Positions 1 to 60,820 of a DNA stretch of 64,000 nt are shown here, in pieces. Source of the DNA: Gymnorhina tibicen. Lineage: Eukaryota > Chordata > Aves > Passeriformes > Artamidae. Under the pieces are notes generated by a model. It did not search any database. It was given only the letters and a program-made list of their open reading frames with translations, and had not been told where the DNA came from. Both the position numbers and the translations under genes were made by a program. Position 1 is the first letter of the stretch; each line of letters starts with the position of its first letter. Location: assembly GCA_013399875.1 (NCBI GenBank), contig VXAZ01008276.1:284-64283 (forward strand), written 5' to 3'.

Positions 1-23
1 GCCGGTGGGTGCGGAGGGCGAAG
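1..23 (+). other. PLOD2: PLOD2 5' UTR, 3' part
   Basis: These 23 bases lie directly before the start codon. The start context is good (A at -3, G at +4). An upstream in-frame GTG at 9 is not a likely eukaryotic start. The transcription start and promoter are beyond the left edge of the window. Confidence 0.7.
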
Positions 24-49358
<49,335 letters not shown>

Positions 49359-49404
49359 TTTTATTTTTTTTGTCCTCTTCAACAGCAGTGTTCTTTACAT
49401 AAAC

Positions 49405-49413
49405 ATTTATTTA
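49405..49413 (+). promoter_or_regulatory. AU-rich element ATTTATTTA in 3' UTR
   Basis: Two overlapping ATTTA pentamers 46 bases after the stop. Such motifs often bind mRNA-stability factors; function here is inferred only from the motif. Confidence 0.4.
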
Positions 49414-49946
49414 TAGATCTCCTCTGGAAGATGGTGATAAAAAAAACTTTAAGTTAATGTTCCTACACAGCAGAGGTACTTTAGGCTAAAAGGAGGAAAA
49501 ACCAGAAAATATTCTAATATTATTGAAGATTTCTTGATATCTGCTCTGAGCCTTGAGTCCCAAAGTAAACATGTCCTACTTGTTTTTCCATTCTGCTGTC
49601 CTAAAGCGTGGGTAAGGAGAGAAAATGGAAAAGCACAGTGAACCCATTTCTTCGTTGAAAAAAACCCCAAAACCCAAGGAATATTAAATACATAATCATC
49701 GGAGAAATTTATCGTGGTTTTCATTCAGTAAAGTGACACAGCTAAAGTTTGTGTGGTCTGTATATTTGGTACCAACCAATGAAAGAAAAGTCACAGCATA
49801 AAAACAAAATCAGATGAATCTTGTTTACAGTTGTTTCTGGTAAGCAATAATTCCATATGCTGGTTTATACTGAAGGGAAAACATCTCTGTAGCCTGTTCT
49901 CTTAATTCATTGTCAATATTAAAGTGTACACCTTTAGAAGAAAAAA

Positions 49947-49952
49947 AATAAA
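49947..49952 (+). promoter_or_regulatory. Proximal poly(A) signal AATAAA
   Basis: Canonical hexamer about 590 bases after the stop, at the end of an A-rich run. It is a candidate for a short 3' UTR form. Confidence 0.45.
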
Positions 49953-50396
49953 TTACTTGCAGAGATGGAACAAGGATTAAATCCTTTATCTAAGGAGAAA
50001 ATGTTTTATCATTTGTTCTGAGAATTCATCCTGTTCAAAGCTTACTTTTCTTCAGCAAGTGACCTTTGTTTAAAGTGAGTTATTTTTCTAAATGTGTAGT
50101 TGCACCCACTTGATACTGGAAATTTGATGCTTATTTTCAGAACGCTGGTAAATTTTAATAGGATGTTTTATAGGGACAGTTTTCTACTCTTAAAATTACT
50201 TGAATTTTGTATCAGGAAAATGAAATGGTGGCAGTCTCTCTTTAAAGCTAAGGGTCTTAACTTGACATTTATTTTCAAGAAATTGGTTTAAAATATTCCT
50301 ACTGTATCTACTGTTTGTAATTTAAAGAAACTTGAAGCTAACTGTCTCGAAGTCTACCGTGCCAAAATGCACAACGTGTTGGAAAACCTTGTGAAA

Positions 50397-50402
50397 AATA
50401 AA
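50397..50402 (+). promoter_or_regulatory. Likely main poly(A) signal AATAAA
   Basis: Canonical hexamer in the context GTGAAAAATAAAGGG, about 1.04 kb after the stop, followed by T/G-containing sequence. This is my preferred end of the PLOD2 transcript. Confidence 0.55.
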
Positions 50403-50420
50403 GGGTAATTTTAAATTAAT

Positions 50421-53400
50421 GGAGCATCTGTTACTTGACTGCACCAGGTAGTTTCTTTGCATTTGCCGCTGTTTTTAAAGAAACTAGATTTATTGACAAA
50501 CATTTTCTAATGATCTGTAGGTGGGAGATGGGAGTGTCAGATTTTGGGTTGTTTGCTATTGAAATGATTTCAGTTATTGCCTGGGTACCAAGCCTTGCAT
50601 TACAGTTTCAGAACAACCCTAGCAGGAATGATGGTTCTTGGTTTTGTTTTCATATAGAGGCTATTTGATGATCTAAACAGTACTTCACTTTTTAACTGTG
50701 TATCTTTGAAGAAGCTTTATATCACATTTTCTAAACAGAAGCTTTATTTGCAGCTGACAGGATTAGGAGAGAGTTTCAAAGATTTTTCTTTTACTGAAAA
50801 TAACCACATCTGCTTATTTCCGAGTTCTGCAGTTTTGAAGAATGAGTTGTAGCCTTATTTAAAGTGATGCTGAAGCAAATACATCGAAGTGAGTTAACCT
50901 CAATAATGTATTAAAATGGGCTGGCTTGAAAAGGAATGGCTTTTGACAGGAAATTTTTTGCTTTCTTTTAGTTTCTCTTTACGCTGTCAACTTTTCTCCT
51001 TTTCAGGTTAATATTTGGGGATTGCTATCCTTCAACATTGTTTCCACGCGTGGAACAGCTGTCTCAGTGTCTCTCTCTGCTGCCTGTGCTTAGACAAACC
51101 TTACAGATAAGAAAATTTTCAGGCCTTCAGAATGAAAGCAGCCTTTGTTAATCATCTGTTTCTGAGCATTTGTCTATGGTCTCTTAGGCTAACTTAGAGC
51201 AGAATAATATTTTTTACATTGGATCAGTTAACAGATAGTTGATTGTTCTGAGGAGATTTGCTGGAAAAAAAATCACAAAAATATAATTCTGTAACACAGG
51301 GGAGTTTTTGCAGAATGTTTTTCCCCCCATAACTTGTATTTTAATTATGTGTTCTGTAATTCTCAGCCATTTTTCATTTTTATAGTGTATATTTTGCCCT
51401 CAAGAAAACACTGAGGACTTTATTTACTGTTAAATTTTTGTGTTTGCAACTCTTAGTTCACTCAGTCACATAGTGACACATAATGCTGTGTTTACTGTGC
51501 TGCACATTTGTTGGAGGGGAAAATGTGTTTGCCATGCTGGAGTTACTAAGGTTCTCTCATTTCTTCTTTCAATAAAGTATTTGCAAAGGGTGGCAGATGC
51601 GTTTCAGGTGGGAAGCAACAGGTATGGAAGTGTTCTCATTAACTTCTTTGGAACTGACAATGCCAGGAAAAGAAATTTGTTCTGAACAGTTCACCTGAAT
51701 CAGTTATGAAAGCTTTGCTGTGCTGTTGGAATGTGGGGATATGAATTCACACAGGCTAAACAGAAGTGTCACTATTAAAAATTTCTTTCTGTATTTCATT
51801 ACTTTTAAAAGCACTTAGCCCCTTGTGTCTCTTTAACAAAGTTTGTTTTGGGGCATAGAAGATACATGCATCAGGAGGAAAGCAGCAACATAAATTCCAG
51901 CAGTGTATGAGAAACCTCGGGAGTACAGGGACATAAGGGTGCTCTGCAACAGATGAGACATTTGTAAAGTATTTTGTTTGTTCTGCTTTCGTCTAGCTTT
52001 ACTTTTCACTGTTAAATACTTGGAGAGACTCTGGTGTGGGTAAGAAAGCAGTATATAGGCAAGAGATTTCTGAAGTCTCCTTTTGGTTAAAAATACTGAG
52101 TTTAGCTTGGTTTTATTTCATATTTGTGAACTATTCCAGCTCTACTCATAAGAAATCTTCAGTGCTTTTGGTCGTATTTTACACATTTAATCTTCTTTAA
52201 CATCACTGTTCAACAAGTCCAATATCTATTTGTCACTTCATTTTTTTGTTCCCAAAGGATTACTGTTTCTTGCTTACTGTGAGTGGGTAGGAGTATGACA
52301 GGCCCCAAAAGAATATAGATTTTTTTCAGTGAGGCAATAATAATGAAATCTGTTTGATTGTGCCTGTTTCTTTATAATGAGTTTTCCCCCACATCTGCTG
52401 TATTCATGGACTAAATGCTAATTCAATGCAGGGCTTCCACAGCAGCTTCTCTTTTGCAGCAGATAGAGATATTAAAGAGACAGAAAAGTCTAGAAAGGAC
52501 CCTTGTACTTCTTTCCTCCCATGTGCATGTAACCAGTTTTTCTTTTGTTTTTCTGCTTGAAAGAGCTGGTTCAGATTTTTCTCTTCAGCTCCTGCAGTGA
52601 GTCTTTTGAAGAACTTCAGTTTCATATGATTTATTTCTGATATGGTCTTCAGTGGATTCAGTTCTGGAATGAGTAAGTATTTTTCTGAGTCTTTGCCTCC
52701 CTGAATTCTCACTTTCTTGCATGGCAGAGTAGGCTGCTCTGCTATTTTTGTGAGTGAAAGGGAAGACAATACCTGTCTCAGCAGCCCGTATGACTGAGGT
52801 GTCAAATAAATTACTTGATTACAACTTTTTTTAATTATGGGATTTTTTTGGATTCCACAGCAAAGTGTGAATTGGAGGGCAGAGCTTTTACAAAATAGAT
52901 TTGTAGAATTGATATTAGTAGTTCTTAGAGACGAGATTTGCCCTAGTAGTGTTAACTGTAGACTGCCGGGATTTTGTTGTACCTAGATGGTGGGAGTGCC
53001 ACTTAAATGGCTTTCCAACATGGTTTCCCAAGTACTTTCTGTGTCTTAACGTAAGAAGTTACTTGGACTCTAATAAAGCAGATAATCTTCCTCAACAGTA
53101 CTGAAGAACCTTGGTTCAAACTTTAAATACAAATGAAAAGAGAAGCTTTTATTTTCTTCAGTGAAATATTTTCATCTTGCCACCTTTTTTTTTCTTCTTT
53201 TTTTCTCCTCTCCTATATGTAATTCTCTTCCTCTTTGTCATGGGTCAAATCTGCATAAGTGCATCCCACTTACAGGGTGGTGGCTGTCTTCTATTGTATT
53301 TCAGGGCTAGGGGGAAGGCAGAATGAGGAAGGGGTGGGTGAACGTTCAGAATTCACCTCACACATTTGCTTCCTTCTGCAGCTGTTTGCACAGAGCTGTG

Positions 53401-56400
53401 TTCCTACAGCACCTCAATCCTAAACTAACAGGAGGAGGTCTGAGAAGCAGTTGATATCCTGACATGATGCTAAGGCTGTTAAATGCAGGATCATCTTTTT
53501 CTCTTGGTAATTTATTGCTTCTGGAAAGTGAGTTTTCTGGATTAAGCTTCACTTCAGAAAAGCTGTTTTGGCTGTGTTAAAGCAACGCCCTCAGGATTAT
53601 TTTGCATGAGGATAAAATGTAAGATCAGCTCTCTGATAAAATCATATTAGTCTTAAGTTATTTAATAGAGTATGGCAACAGTTCAAAAGTAGGATTTCAG
53701 TCAGCATGATTACAGCCTGTATTGGCATCAGTGCAGCTGCAGAAGTAGCAAAGCTGAGAGCCTGGCCAGTGAGAGGGTGTTGGCCTGGGGCAATGCTGTG
53801 CTGCTTAGGCAGTGGAGAAAACTGTGCTTTCTTGAAAAAACCTGCTTGTGTTTTGGGTCCTGAATATTGATCCCTTTGCACTTGTCTGCTCCACTTACTT
53901 CTGGTTTATGGTTGTTGAATGTCTGAGTGCCTGAGGTTGGCAAGGGAGCTGTATGGTCATATAGTAACAGACTTAGTCAGGAACTCGTCTTCTGACCTCA
54001 AACCAGAGTTCTATTTCCCAGAATTTTGCTTAGCTGTGAAAGGAGTTGCTCAACTACCAGTGCTTCTGCACCATTTTGCTTCTGCACTGTGTTGAGAGAG
54101 GAGAGCAGACAGAGGAGGAAGGGAGCAGAACAAATTTATTGTAAGCTACTTCCTTGCTACAATGTCTGTAGTGTAGACAGGGCATGAAAGTGTTGCATTT
54201 TCAGAGCTTGAGTTGGAATGACAATTAGTGTGAGCACTAATGTAAGCCCATGAGATGGTTTGCTGTATTTAATACTGTAAAACATCAGGACCTACCCTTC
54301 AGAGTGGGCTTTGCTAACACTTCAGGCTTTAATTTTTCTCAGACATGGGTTACTGATCTCTTGCAATGTACGGTCATCCACTGGTGGTGTGTGAAGAGGA
54401 GGTTTGCAGCCTTGCTGTTTTCCACCACTCCATGTCTCTAGCAGCAGGACTAGCAGAATAACTGCTCAGGTCTTTGTTCCTTAAAGCAGATTGCTGACTG
54501 ATAACAATTATCACTCCTCTGTAAGGTGAAGGTGTGTTGAATTTGTGATGTTAATATTTGAACAGGTCTTTCTCCACCTCTTGTGGTAGCAGTCAGGACG
54601 GAGAGATGGAGTTGGTGAGGGTACCAGAGAGAGCGAGCTGCATCCTGCTCTGGTCCCACAGTAAGCACACTGATTACAGAGAAATCCAGGGTTTGCTGCT
54701 AGAGTTTGATCCAACTTAGTTGCCCCCAGGATGTGTATAAAGAGCTTAGAGAAAATGGAGTGTGCTTTGTAAGGATTAACTCCTCTGATGTTTTAGCTCC
54801 TAAATTCTATCAAGTCTCTGAGCTTATGAGAGATGTAGATTTGGGGGACTTAACTTGCTTTTTCCTCAGAGACTTCTAATTTACACATGGTGCAATTAAG
54901 GCATTTCTGTAAGAAGTGCCTTCTAAAGGAAGGTACTCCAGCATGAAGTAAATAGAATGCGTGAGAAATTGGGGCAGAAAGTATTAAGTATGCGCTACTA
55001 GAAGCTAGTTTTATCTTTGGCAGTGCTGGGACAATATGTGAGTTGGGTGGGTGACAGTGCAACAATGAACTTCTGGCACAGCCAAATTTAGAAACTCATC
55101 ATATCTGAATCACTTTTGTACACTGTGATTCACCCCGGGAGCTATTCCAAGCATTTGGTCATTGTTTAAAACACGTACCACGTAAAGTAGGATGGGTCCT
55201 GGCGTATAAAAGTGATTTCCCTTAGAATTTCTAGATCCAGCTGTCACCAACTTGTCTTGGCTTTGCCATCAGGAATTTTAAACTGGAGATTTTGATAGTG
55301 TTACTTGAAAATAGGGGAAATTCTCAGTTCTTATACTTCAACCACATGTGTTAATCTGCATGAGAGCATTTTGACCACACGTACTGTGAACTTTTAGTTC
55401 TCTAAGACTCCTTGCCTGTGTTCCCATCACTCAGGCATACAGTGCACGTCTCTCCATCCAAACCATGCCCCGTTCACGTCTCATGTGTTTGCCAGATGTC
55501 AGCTTTCCAGGGACAAAAAATAAGCATGGGTGGCCGATGGCTTTTGCGTGAATGGAGGCAGGAGCAAGGAAGACAGAGACAAGGGATCTTTATTCTAAAG
55601 CCTTCTTGAAATGTAAATTTTTAAACTGCTTCTTCTGTGGTAATGAAAGATGCCTTAGGATCAGAACTAAGGAGCTATTATATATCAGAGGTATAACTGA
55701 GCTATGCTCTGTAAAAAAGCACAGATGAGGTTTCCTTATTTTTTCTAGTAGTGTATGCAGCCGGTGGGATGAGCTAGACTTAGAGGGCTCCAGGCAAGAG
55801 CAGTTTCTTGGATCCCACAGGCAAATCCTTCATCCTGAGTAGTGGCACTGCTCGTGGCTGTTGGAGCAGGTGACCAGTGCTATGTTTCACTGCTGTGGTC
55901 GGTATGTGGTGAGGGCTTTTTAGTCTTCATCTCCTTATCCATCAGTGTATGTGTATGAACACAAATGCACGCTTGATCTTTTTCTATAGCCTGGTTGTAT
56001 CTTGGCCTTGTTCTGCAAATAGGGTTTTTTTCATTATGCAGCTCATACTGAAAAAAGTTATCCTCTTCTTCTGAAAATTAGGGTGCAGAGAAGAGTACAT
56101 AGGCAGGGCTTAATTTTTCTCTAAATGTTACTGACAAAAAGGGTGTATGAGTGTGAACTTTGCATGAGTTAATTGATCAATATTAGTTGCTAAAATAGCA
56201 AAAGCAGGAAAAATGAGATGTGCTTTAGCTTGAACATAAAAGTATGGGAAATGCTCTCTGTTTTCCATCATTAGGTAGACATAATCTACCTGAAGTTACA
56301 CAAACAGGAAAGGTTGAATGGACATCCCAGTATGTTTCCAAAATAGTTGTGCAGGTGTTCTTGAAATGTTTTTTGAGCAAATAAATGAATCTGTTCTTGG

Positions 56401-59400
56401 CAAGCTGTTCCCATTTTTATTTACTTTTAGTCTGAAGGGAACAAAAGCACATTAACGTACTGCTATAGCAGCATTCAAATGCTGGGAATCAGAAGCTCAA
56501 AAAAAAAAAAATACAGATTATATTGCAGAGGAGAGAGAAACTTTGCAGCCATTAAGACAACAAAAATAACCCCTACATGGAGTATTTTGTTACCAGAACC
56601 CTGAGATGGCACTTGAGGAATGTCATCAAAATACCGCAGCCTGAAGACCAATTTTTTTTCTTAGTACAATTTTATCTCTATTTAAAAAGAGCTTCTAGTT
56701 GCAGACTGTATTCCTGAAGGGCCTTTTCTTTGTGTACAATCAAAATGAGAGATGCCATTAAAACATCTGTATTCAGAAATAAAGCCAAGCTACCAATCTA
56801 TTCAAGGTTCCTTAGCGAAGATGCCCCCATGTGCAATACTCCATGTAGCTCTAATACCTACCCAGTCTCATGCTTGGCATTAAAAGCCCATGGCAAGTTC
56901 TGCTAAGCCAGCAGGCAAAAAGTAGTCAAGTATAGGGACAGGTGTATTTTTGACAGATTTCATGCAGAACTGACACTGATTGCATTTTTGAGTGCAGGTT
57001 GCTGATGTAAGGATTAATTTCAGCTAGAAGCTTTTGCACACAGCTTCAATATGTCTTCTCCTTGTGGGTACATGAGAGCTGGTAAGAAGTTTGCAAAATA
57101 CTTGGGCCTAAAGTGCTAACTTAGATATCTATTTCCTGCAAAGCAGGAGGTGTAATTTGATAGTGAGACCACAGAGGCCAAGGGTTGAGAGAGCATAGGT
57201 GCACAATTCTGGTGTCTTGGACAAGCTTCACAGTTAGGAATAAGGCAATTGTTGAATGAAAGGATTCTCATCTCAAAGGATGCTGAAATCTCACCTGGCC
57301 CTTACAGTCGGGAATTAAAGACACTCTTTCCTTGAGGATGGGAGCAACTGAGTCTTCTCTGTCTTGGTAATTAAGACAGAGCTCCAACTTGAGCTCTGTC
57401 TGTTGTTTTTCTTGTGAAACTGTGGGAGCAGGATGGCAGTTGTAGAGTAGCACCAGGGCTTGATGGGTGTCCAAGCGGAGCAGTGAGACAGAGCAAAGCC
57501 TCTGGAAGAGGGAAGGCTGATACCGCACTCTCTGTTTTTTCCGTGGCACTGATCAGGGCTGGTTTGCTATGCCCTTTTTATTTGCTTCGTTGTTTGTTTC
57601 TTGTTTTTAATTGGGAAACAAAGGGAGATAATACAGTTCTTGAACAATATAAATCACTAGAACTATAGAAATGAGAAGTGAACACTTCTTTCTTTCAGAG
57701 AAATAGTAAAAATACATAATCTGAGTGGTTAAATATAAAGAAACTCCGGTTGACAAAGTGTAGGAGATCTGCAGTAAGCAAGTCTTATTCTTTTTGCTGA
57801 AAATGCCCTTACAGAGTTATTTGATTTCTGCAGATAATGGAGTAAAATATGCACAAAGTGAAACTGCAGCTCCTTGCTAACACAAAAGGAATTGGTCTCA
57901 TAAGGCTGAAAAATATTTTCTTGCTTCACAAAAAAACTTTAGAGAAGAGTACTCTTGTATTTATTGTAAGTAACTCATCTATAAATTCTGCTTCTGTATA
58001 GTTCTTTTATAAATATTCCTATCCGCTTTTGCCCTTTTGTTTTTGATGTGCTTATCTCCAAGCTGAAGGTTTTATGTGCAGCATGCTGTATTGTAGTGCT
58101 GCTTCTTTACTTCAAAGGCAAGGCAAGGAAGCTCTTTTGGACTGAATCTCTTCCACAGAAAATCTACTCATGATAAAAACTTACAGCAAACTTTACTAGA
58201 TTTTTATTGCTTTTTTTTTTTAATGTCTAAGAAGTGATGACTGTTTGTTGCTAATGATAAGAATGTTTTCCTTTCGCTACTGAAGCTTGCAGGAAAAAAA
58301 CCCAAAACCCTACTAAAGAAAACTGATTTGGGATTCAGTTTCATTTTTAAAAGGAAAAAAAAAAGTTTGTGGGTTTGGTTTTTTGGGTTTGTTTTTGTTT
58401 TTTGGGGTTCTTTTCTTTAATAATGGAACCAAATAGATGTATATGAAGTAAAGTTATAAATCTTAATCTATAGGAAATGAGTTTAGAAAAAGTGAAAGGC
58501 AGTGGATTTGAGTGAGCAAGTGACAACATTGTGTATCATGGTCTATCCTTCATGCAAAAAATAGCATTGTGTCTTATTTCAATCCACTTGCCAAGCTGTA
58601 ATGGAAAGTGAAATCTACTGATCATGTCAGAAGTTAAGAGATCCTCTGTTGTCTTTCACTTTCTGTTCTAAGGGGCTGAATTCGCAGTAGGCATCTCTGC
58701 TGTCACTTCTCACATTTGGCCAGCAGAAACAATAAGAATTCTTTATAAGGCCACTCATTGGAATTCCTACATTCCCCCACCTCAACTTGAGTTTACTCTT
58801 TGTTTCCTTGCCAACAGCTGTTAGATAAATTTAATTCATTATTTTTTGACTTTACTGTGCTGCCTTCTGTGTGTGTTGGTTGGTGCAATGTCTCATGGTA
58901 CAAGCAGAGCACTAAGACATGGCATTTCTCCATCCCTTGTGCCAGCTTCTTTCTTGAGTCCGTTATTTTCCTAAATGCCTGTGGTCCACTGGTAAAGTGA
59001 TTACAGAGGTGTCTGCAGTCCTTCCTCACTGTTTTATGCAACATTTCATGGCTTCTCTTGGATTCCTGGAAGTTGGTTGTAGATACAGAGCTTCTTTCTA
59101 TGTTTCCACCTGGCTTGAGTTCAGCATGTTGATAGCCCTCTATAAAGTGAACCTTGATAAAGAGAATATTCTTCCTTTTCATCTAGCTTTCCAGCTGCCT
59201 AAGTTTTGAATTATGAATGTTTTTCTTTGTAGTAGAGTGGTGTGGGAAAGGAGAAAACAGTCCAACAACACAGCCAGTACCATTGGCAATAAAAATGCTA
59301 CTTAAATGTGAAGCATGGTTTCTTCGTGGTATGCCTCTCCAGGCTTCGGTTCCTCTCCCTCCATCCCTCCTTTAGTCCAGAAATAAATATGTTTAAAACA

Positions 59401-60640
59401 AATGCCAAAATAAAACTTCCCTTTCCTTTTTAGACTAGCAATACATTCAGGACTGTCTAAAGACTTGCATAGATAGTGGACTAATGGCTTTGCACAGTGT
59501 CAATTTTGTATTTATTTATCATTCAGGAAATTATTTGAAGGTGTATAAAAACTCTTTGAACTGAACTGCTGCCCTCTGTGAGCTGGAGTGCATTATGTTT
59601 TGTTTAAATGATAACACATGAAGCTCAAAGAAGGCCCTCTGAATATTTAATGGTGCTTTCTGTGCTCATTTGCATGAGAAGTTAGGGCAGAAGGCTACTA
59701 GAATTCTCAAATTGACTAAACTTAAACCAAGAATAGTAACAGCATGAAAAAAAGGCTTATAGTTTAGGACTGCATCTTGGGTAGTCCTACAATAGCCTCC
59801 TGTCTGCTATGCTTCTAGTCATTTATTCTGCTATCTTGGATATGTATTGCATAAATATACCACAAGAACATGATTTAATTTATTTGGTGGTTACTTAAGG
59901 CTGCTCACAAGAATAATCTTTAAAACTCTGATAAACAGAGACTAAATAACCATAATTTTAAAACAATTAAAATAGCACTATGTATGAACAATAAAATAGT
60001 GAGATCTGTTTTGGGGCCATGCCTGCAAAATGCTGAATTTCTGCACATTTGACTTAAGCTTCTTCTTGGAAATGACCTTTCTCAGTTTCATTTCATGACC
60101 TGTGTGTTCTATAAACTCTCCTCTGTAATTTGCTGGGGAGGTCAAAGTATTTAACCCAGTTAATAAAAGTATGAGCAAACAGAGACAGTGGAGGGAAAAA
60201 AAGGCTTTGTCTTATCTATGTACTTTTTCTCTGGTGAGTAGAAGTTGCAGATGAAGTAGTGCCTTTATACTCTGTCTGCCATCCTGCAGCCAAAATTGAA
60301 TTTTAGAAATGCTTGCTAAAACCAGGATGGGGTCTGGATAATAGAAATTAGGACAGAAATAAAAGCTGCAAAAGTAGTTCAACATAATGCTTAAGGTACA
60401 GTTATAGGATTCAAGTCAAGCAATACGGTCATATTTGGACGGTGTGCATTTGTCCACATGTACCTAAAAATGTCATGAATAATACTTGCATACCCACATT
60501 TTTGGGTAGAAGTTGCAATTTACAACCTGGGAGAGGATGAAATAGCGTCTGGTAATAGAGCAGCACTCGCACAGCCTTTCATCTAAGTGCGTCAAAGTAC
60601 TTGATGGGAAAACTGTGGCTCAGAAGAACTGATTTGTTCA
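50421..60640. other. Intergenic sequence downstream of PLOD2
   Basis: About 10 kb of mostly AT-rich unique-looking sequence. Open frames of 129-133 codons on the minus strand (52404-52805 and 58793-59182) show no recognised domain and no splice-supported extension. I recognised no LINE, LTR, tRNA or conserved exon. Confidence 0.6.
58293..58408. repeat. Imperfect inverted A/C-rich and T/G-rich arms
   Basis: AAACCCAAAACCC-type sequence (58293-58310) is followed about 60 bases later by GGGTTTGGTTTTTTGGG-type sequence (58370-58408). The two arms are roughly complementary and could fold back. They may be low-complexity remnants. Confidence 0.5.
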
Positions 60641-60649
60641 TTCCATTTG

Positions 60650-60820
60650 GCAGCAAATCTGGGAAGAGGCTGCAGAGTCTCGGATTCCAGTCTTGGCCGT
60701 GGCCCCCGGCTGAGTGACTCAGTTGCCAGGCGAGCGTCCGCGATTGCTGCGAGCGCTTCTCGGCAGCCGGCTGGGGGCTGGGGGCGGGAGGGGGCTCTGA
60801 GCAGCCACGGCCTCAAACGC
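60650..60820. promoter_or_regulatory. Small GC-rich island with AP-1-like and GC-box motifs
   Basis: A sharp rise in GC and CpG in otherwise AT-rich intergenic DNA. It contains TGAGTGACTCAG at 60712-60723 with a core TGACTCA (AP-1/Maf-type), clustered CpG at about 60731-60766 and GGGGGCGGGAGGGGG at about 60780-60794. It could be an enhancer or the promoter of an unannotated transcript, or an old GC-rich repeat. Confidence 0.4.

Larger units (their letters stand above)
49359..50420 (+). other. PLOD2: PLOD2 3' UTR (3' end inferred)
   Basis: AT-rich sequence after the stop with two AATAAA signals (49947-49952 and 50397-50402). An AU-rich ATTTATTTA lies at 49405-49413. I place the main end shortly after the second signal, which is followed by T/G-containing sequence. 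A later AATAAA near 51571 could serve a longer form. RNA data would decide. Confidence 0.65.

Noticed and set aside
52404..52805. 133-codon minus-strand frame downstream of PLOD2
   Set aside because: No recognisable domain, no nearby promoter-like sequence or poly(A) context, and AT-rich composition. Kept only as a note.
58793..59182. 129-codon minus-strand frame in the intergenic part
   Set aside because: No family match that I can see. A plus-strand frame covers the same bases, so it is likely chance.
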